From: Chloroflexota bacterium
GTDB lineage: Bacteria; Chloroflexota; Anaerolineae; Aggregatilineales; J027
Direction: 5' to 3'
Length of the DNA: 64,000 nucleotides
Assembly: GCA_024434115.1 (NCBI GenBank)
Contig: QMIT01000004.1
Span: 93,073 to 157,072, forward strand
In this document: positions 62,815-64,000 of the stretch, piece by piece
Position numbering within the stretch: the stretch's first letter is position 1
How the letters are laid out: every line of letters starts with the position of its first letter
Program-made: the position numbers and the translations under genes
Notes under the pieces: model-generated
Database searches by the model: none
What the model was told of the DNA's origin: nothing
Seen by the model: the letters and a program-made list of their open reading frames with translations, nothing else

Positions 62815-64000
62815 ATGAGAACTCGTGCTGTATTGTTAGCAGGTGGTGAAGGCACACGCTTGGGGGTATTGACCGCAAAACGTGCCAAACCCGCCGTACC
62901 CTTCGCTGGAAAATATCGTATTTTAGACTTTGTACTCTCCAATTGTGTTAATTCCAATATTTTTGATGTTTTGGTACTGACCCAATATCGCCCCCACTCT
63001 CTCAATGAACACATCGCACGCGGCGAGCCGTGGGACTTAGACCGATCCTTTTCCGGCGGGGTGCAGTTGCTTCAACCCTACAAAGGCCGCAAATCCACCG
63101 ACTGGTATAAGGGCACAGCCGACGCGGTAACACAAAACCTGAATTTTGTACGTCGTGGCGCACCCGATAACATCTTGATTTTGTCGGGCGACCATATCTA
63201 CAAAATGGATTATTCCGAACTGATTGACTATCACGAATCAAATGATGCCGATTTGACCATCTGTGTCATCGAAGTACCCATGCACGAAGCCAGTCGCTAT
63301 GGAATTATGTTTACCGACGACAAAATGAATGTGCTGGAATTTTATGAAAAACCCAAAAATCCTCCCGGCAATCTCGCCAATATGGGGGTGTATGTCTTTA
63401 AGACCCCGGTGCTAGATTATTATTTGCAGCAAGACGACGCCGATGAAAATTCCGACCACGACTTTGGCAAAAACATTATCCCTAAGATGATTAGCGACAA
63501 GCTGCGCATCATCGCCTACCCCTTCAAAGATTATTGGGTAGACGTGGGGACAATGGGTGCTTATTGGGAAGCTCATATGGACTTGCTGCGTAATCCCCCG
63601 CTACTTGACTTAAATGACCGCAGTTGGGTCATCCACACTCGGTCTGAAGAACGCCCCCCGGTCAAAGTGGAACGCGGTGTTGAACTCATTGACAGTATGG
63701 TCACAAGTGGTTCAATCATTTCCAGCCGCGCCTATGTGGAACGCAGTGTACTTTCGCCGGGGGTCGTGGTTGGGCCGGGAGCAATTATCCGCGAAAGCAT
63801 CATTTTGACGGATGCTTATATTGAAGCAGGGGCGGTGGTTGAGCGCTGCATTATTGATAAGCAGGCCGTCATCGGCGAAAATACCCGGATTGGTCGCCGC
63901 AGCGAGGAAACCAACCCCGAAAAATTGCAGCTAACCAGCGTGGGCAAAAGCGCCCGTGTGCCCGCCAATTTCACCATTGGCGCAAATGTCATTATCGGCA
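62815..64000 (+). CDS. glgC: Glucose-1-phosphate adenylyltransferase (C-terminus beyond the window)
   Basis: The 395 codons seen run to the window edge. ADP-glucose synthesis from ATP and glucose-1-phosphate is shown by [20 protein letters not shown] with the catalytic loop, then [31 protein letters not shown] and DYWVDVGTM. The C-terminal half forms the left-handed beta-helix (hexapeptide repeats from about residue 300). In most GlgC the loop reads RLxPLT; here Pro is Val (RLGVLT). The start follows GGGAGG. It is the first step in glycogen synthesis, complementary to GlgP at 44498. Confidence 0.93.
   Translation, partial: MRTRAVLLAGGEGTRLGVLTAKRAKPAVPFAGKYRILDFVLSNCVNSNIFDVLVLTQYRPHSLNEHIARGEPWDLDRSFSGGVQLLQPYKGRKSTDWYKGTADAVTQNLNFVRRGAPDNILILSGDHIYKMDYSELIDYHESNDADLTICVIEVPMHEASRYGIMFTDDKMNVLEFYEKPKNPPGNLANMGVYVFKTPVLDYYLQQDDADENSDHDFGKNIIPKMISDKLRIIAYPFKDYWVDVGTMGAYWEAHMDLLRNPPLLDLNDRSWVIHTRSEERPPVKVERGVELIDSMVTSGSIISSRAYVERSVLSPGVVVGPGAIIRESIILTDAYIEAGAVVERCIIDKQAVIGENTRIGRRSEETNPEKLQLTSVGKSARVPANFTIGANVIIG

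Noticed and set aside
1..64000. CRISPR arrays, insertion sequences, prophage or integrase genes
   Set aside because: No regular spaced repeats, transposase, integrase or phage structural genes were seen. The only repeat is the 33-bp pair already listed.

Overview
This window most likely comes from a member of the Chloroflexota. The strongest evidence is a set of giant membrane proteins of the Chlor_Arch_YYY family (TIGR03662/DUF2298) encoded next to an Agl23-like protein (TIGR03663). That pairing is known mainly from Chloroflexi and archaea. Tandem Hanks-type kinases, PPC-domain secreted proteins and moderate GC content fit this placement. Class level cannot be settled from sequence alone.

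Left end (1-13,000). Two paralogous Ser/Thr kinases on the minus strand are followed by a complete phosphate regulon on the plus strand: phoB, phoR, pstS, pstC, pstA, pstB, an arsenate-reductase-like gene and phoU. The Pst transporter is unusual. PstS carries an N-terminal fasciclin (FAS1) domain, and PstC and PstA both have large insertions on the outer face of the membrane. Next come a GH16-like protein with an altered catalytic motif and a secreted PPC/lectin-like protein.

Centre (13,096-40,724). This is a nearly gap-free plus-strand run of about 27.6 kb. It starts with a stand-alone Lrp/AsnC ligand domain and a receiver-only response regulator. It continues with a GT-C type transferase, a YbhN-type flippase-like protein, a GT4 glycosyltransferase and a methyltransferase. 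Then come five very large polytopic proteins (780 to 2372 aa), with an ECF sigma factor and a probable anti-sigma factor between the fourth and the fifth. Together they look like a machine for assembling a cell-surface glycan or glycoprotein at the membrane using lipid-linked sugars. No substrate can be named.

Right half (40,894-64,000). FmdB is followed by a minus-strand four-gene overlapping operon: zinc-ribbon membrane protein, small membrane protein, Trm112/methyltransferase-like protein and TIR-TM-FHA protein. Glycogen metabolism appears as an alpha-glucan phosphorylase and, at the right edge, GlgC. Between them are YceI, TetR, a large sensor kinase whose H-box histidine is an aspartate, a secreted gluzincin-like protease behind a 36-bp palindrome, acetyl-CoA synthetase, a Kef-type antiporter overlapping a PII-like gene, a NhaD-type antiporter, tRNA-Gln(CTG), a PPP-type phosphatase, a second YbhN-like protein and an EEP-family nuclease/phosphatase.

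No insertion sequence, prophage, CRISPR array or rRNA was seen. A 33-bp hairpin-forming repeat occurs twice, 41 kb apart, both times at the 3' end of a minus-strand gene.
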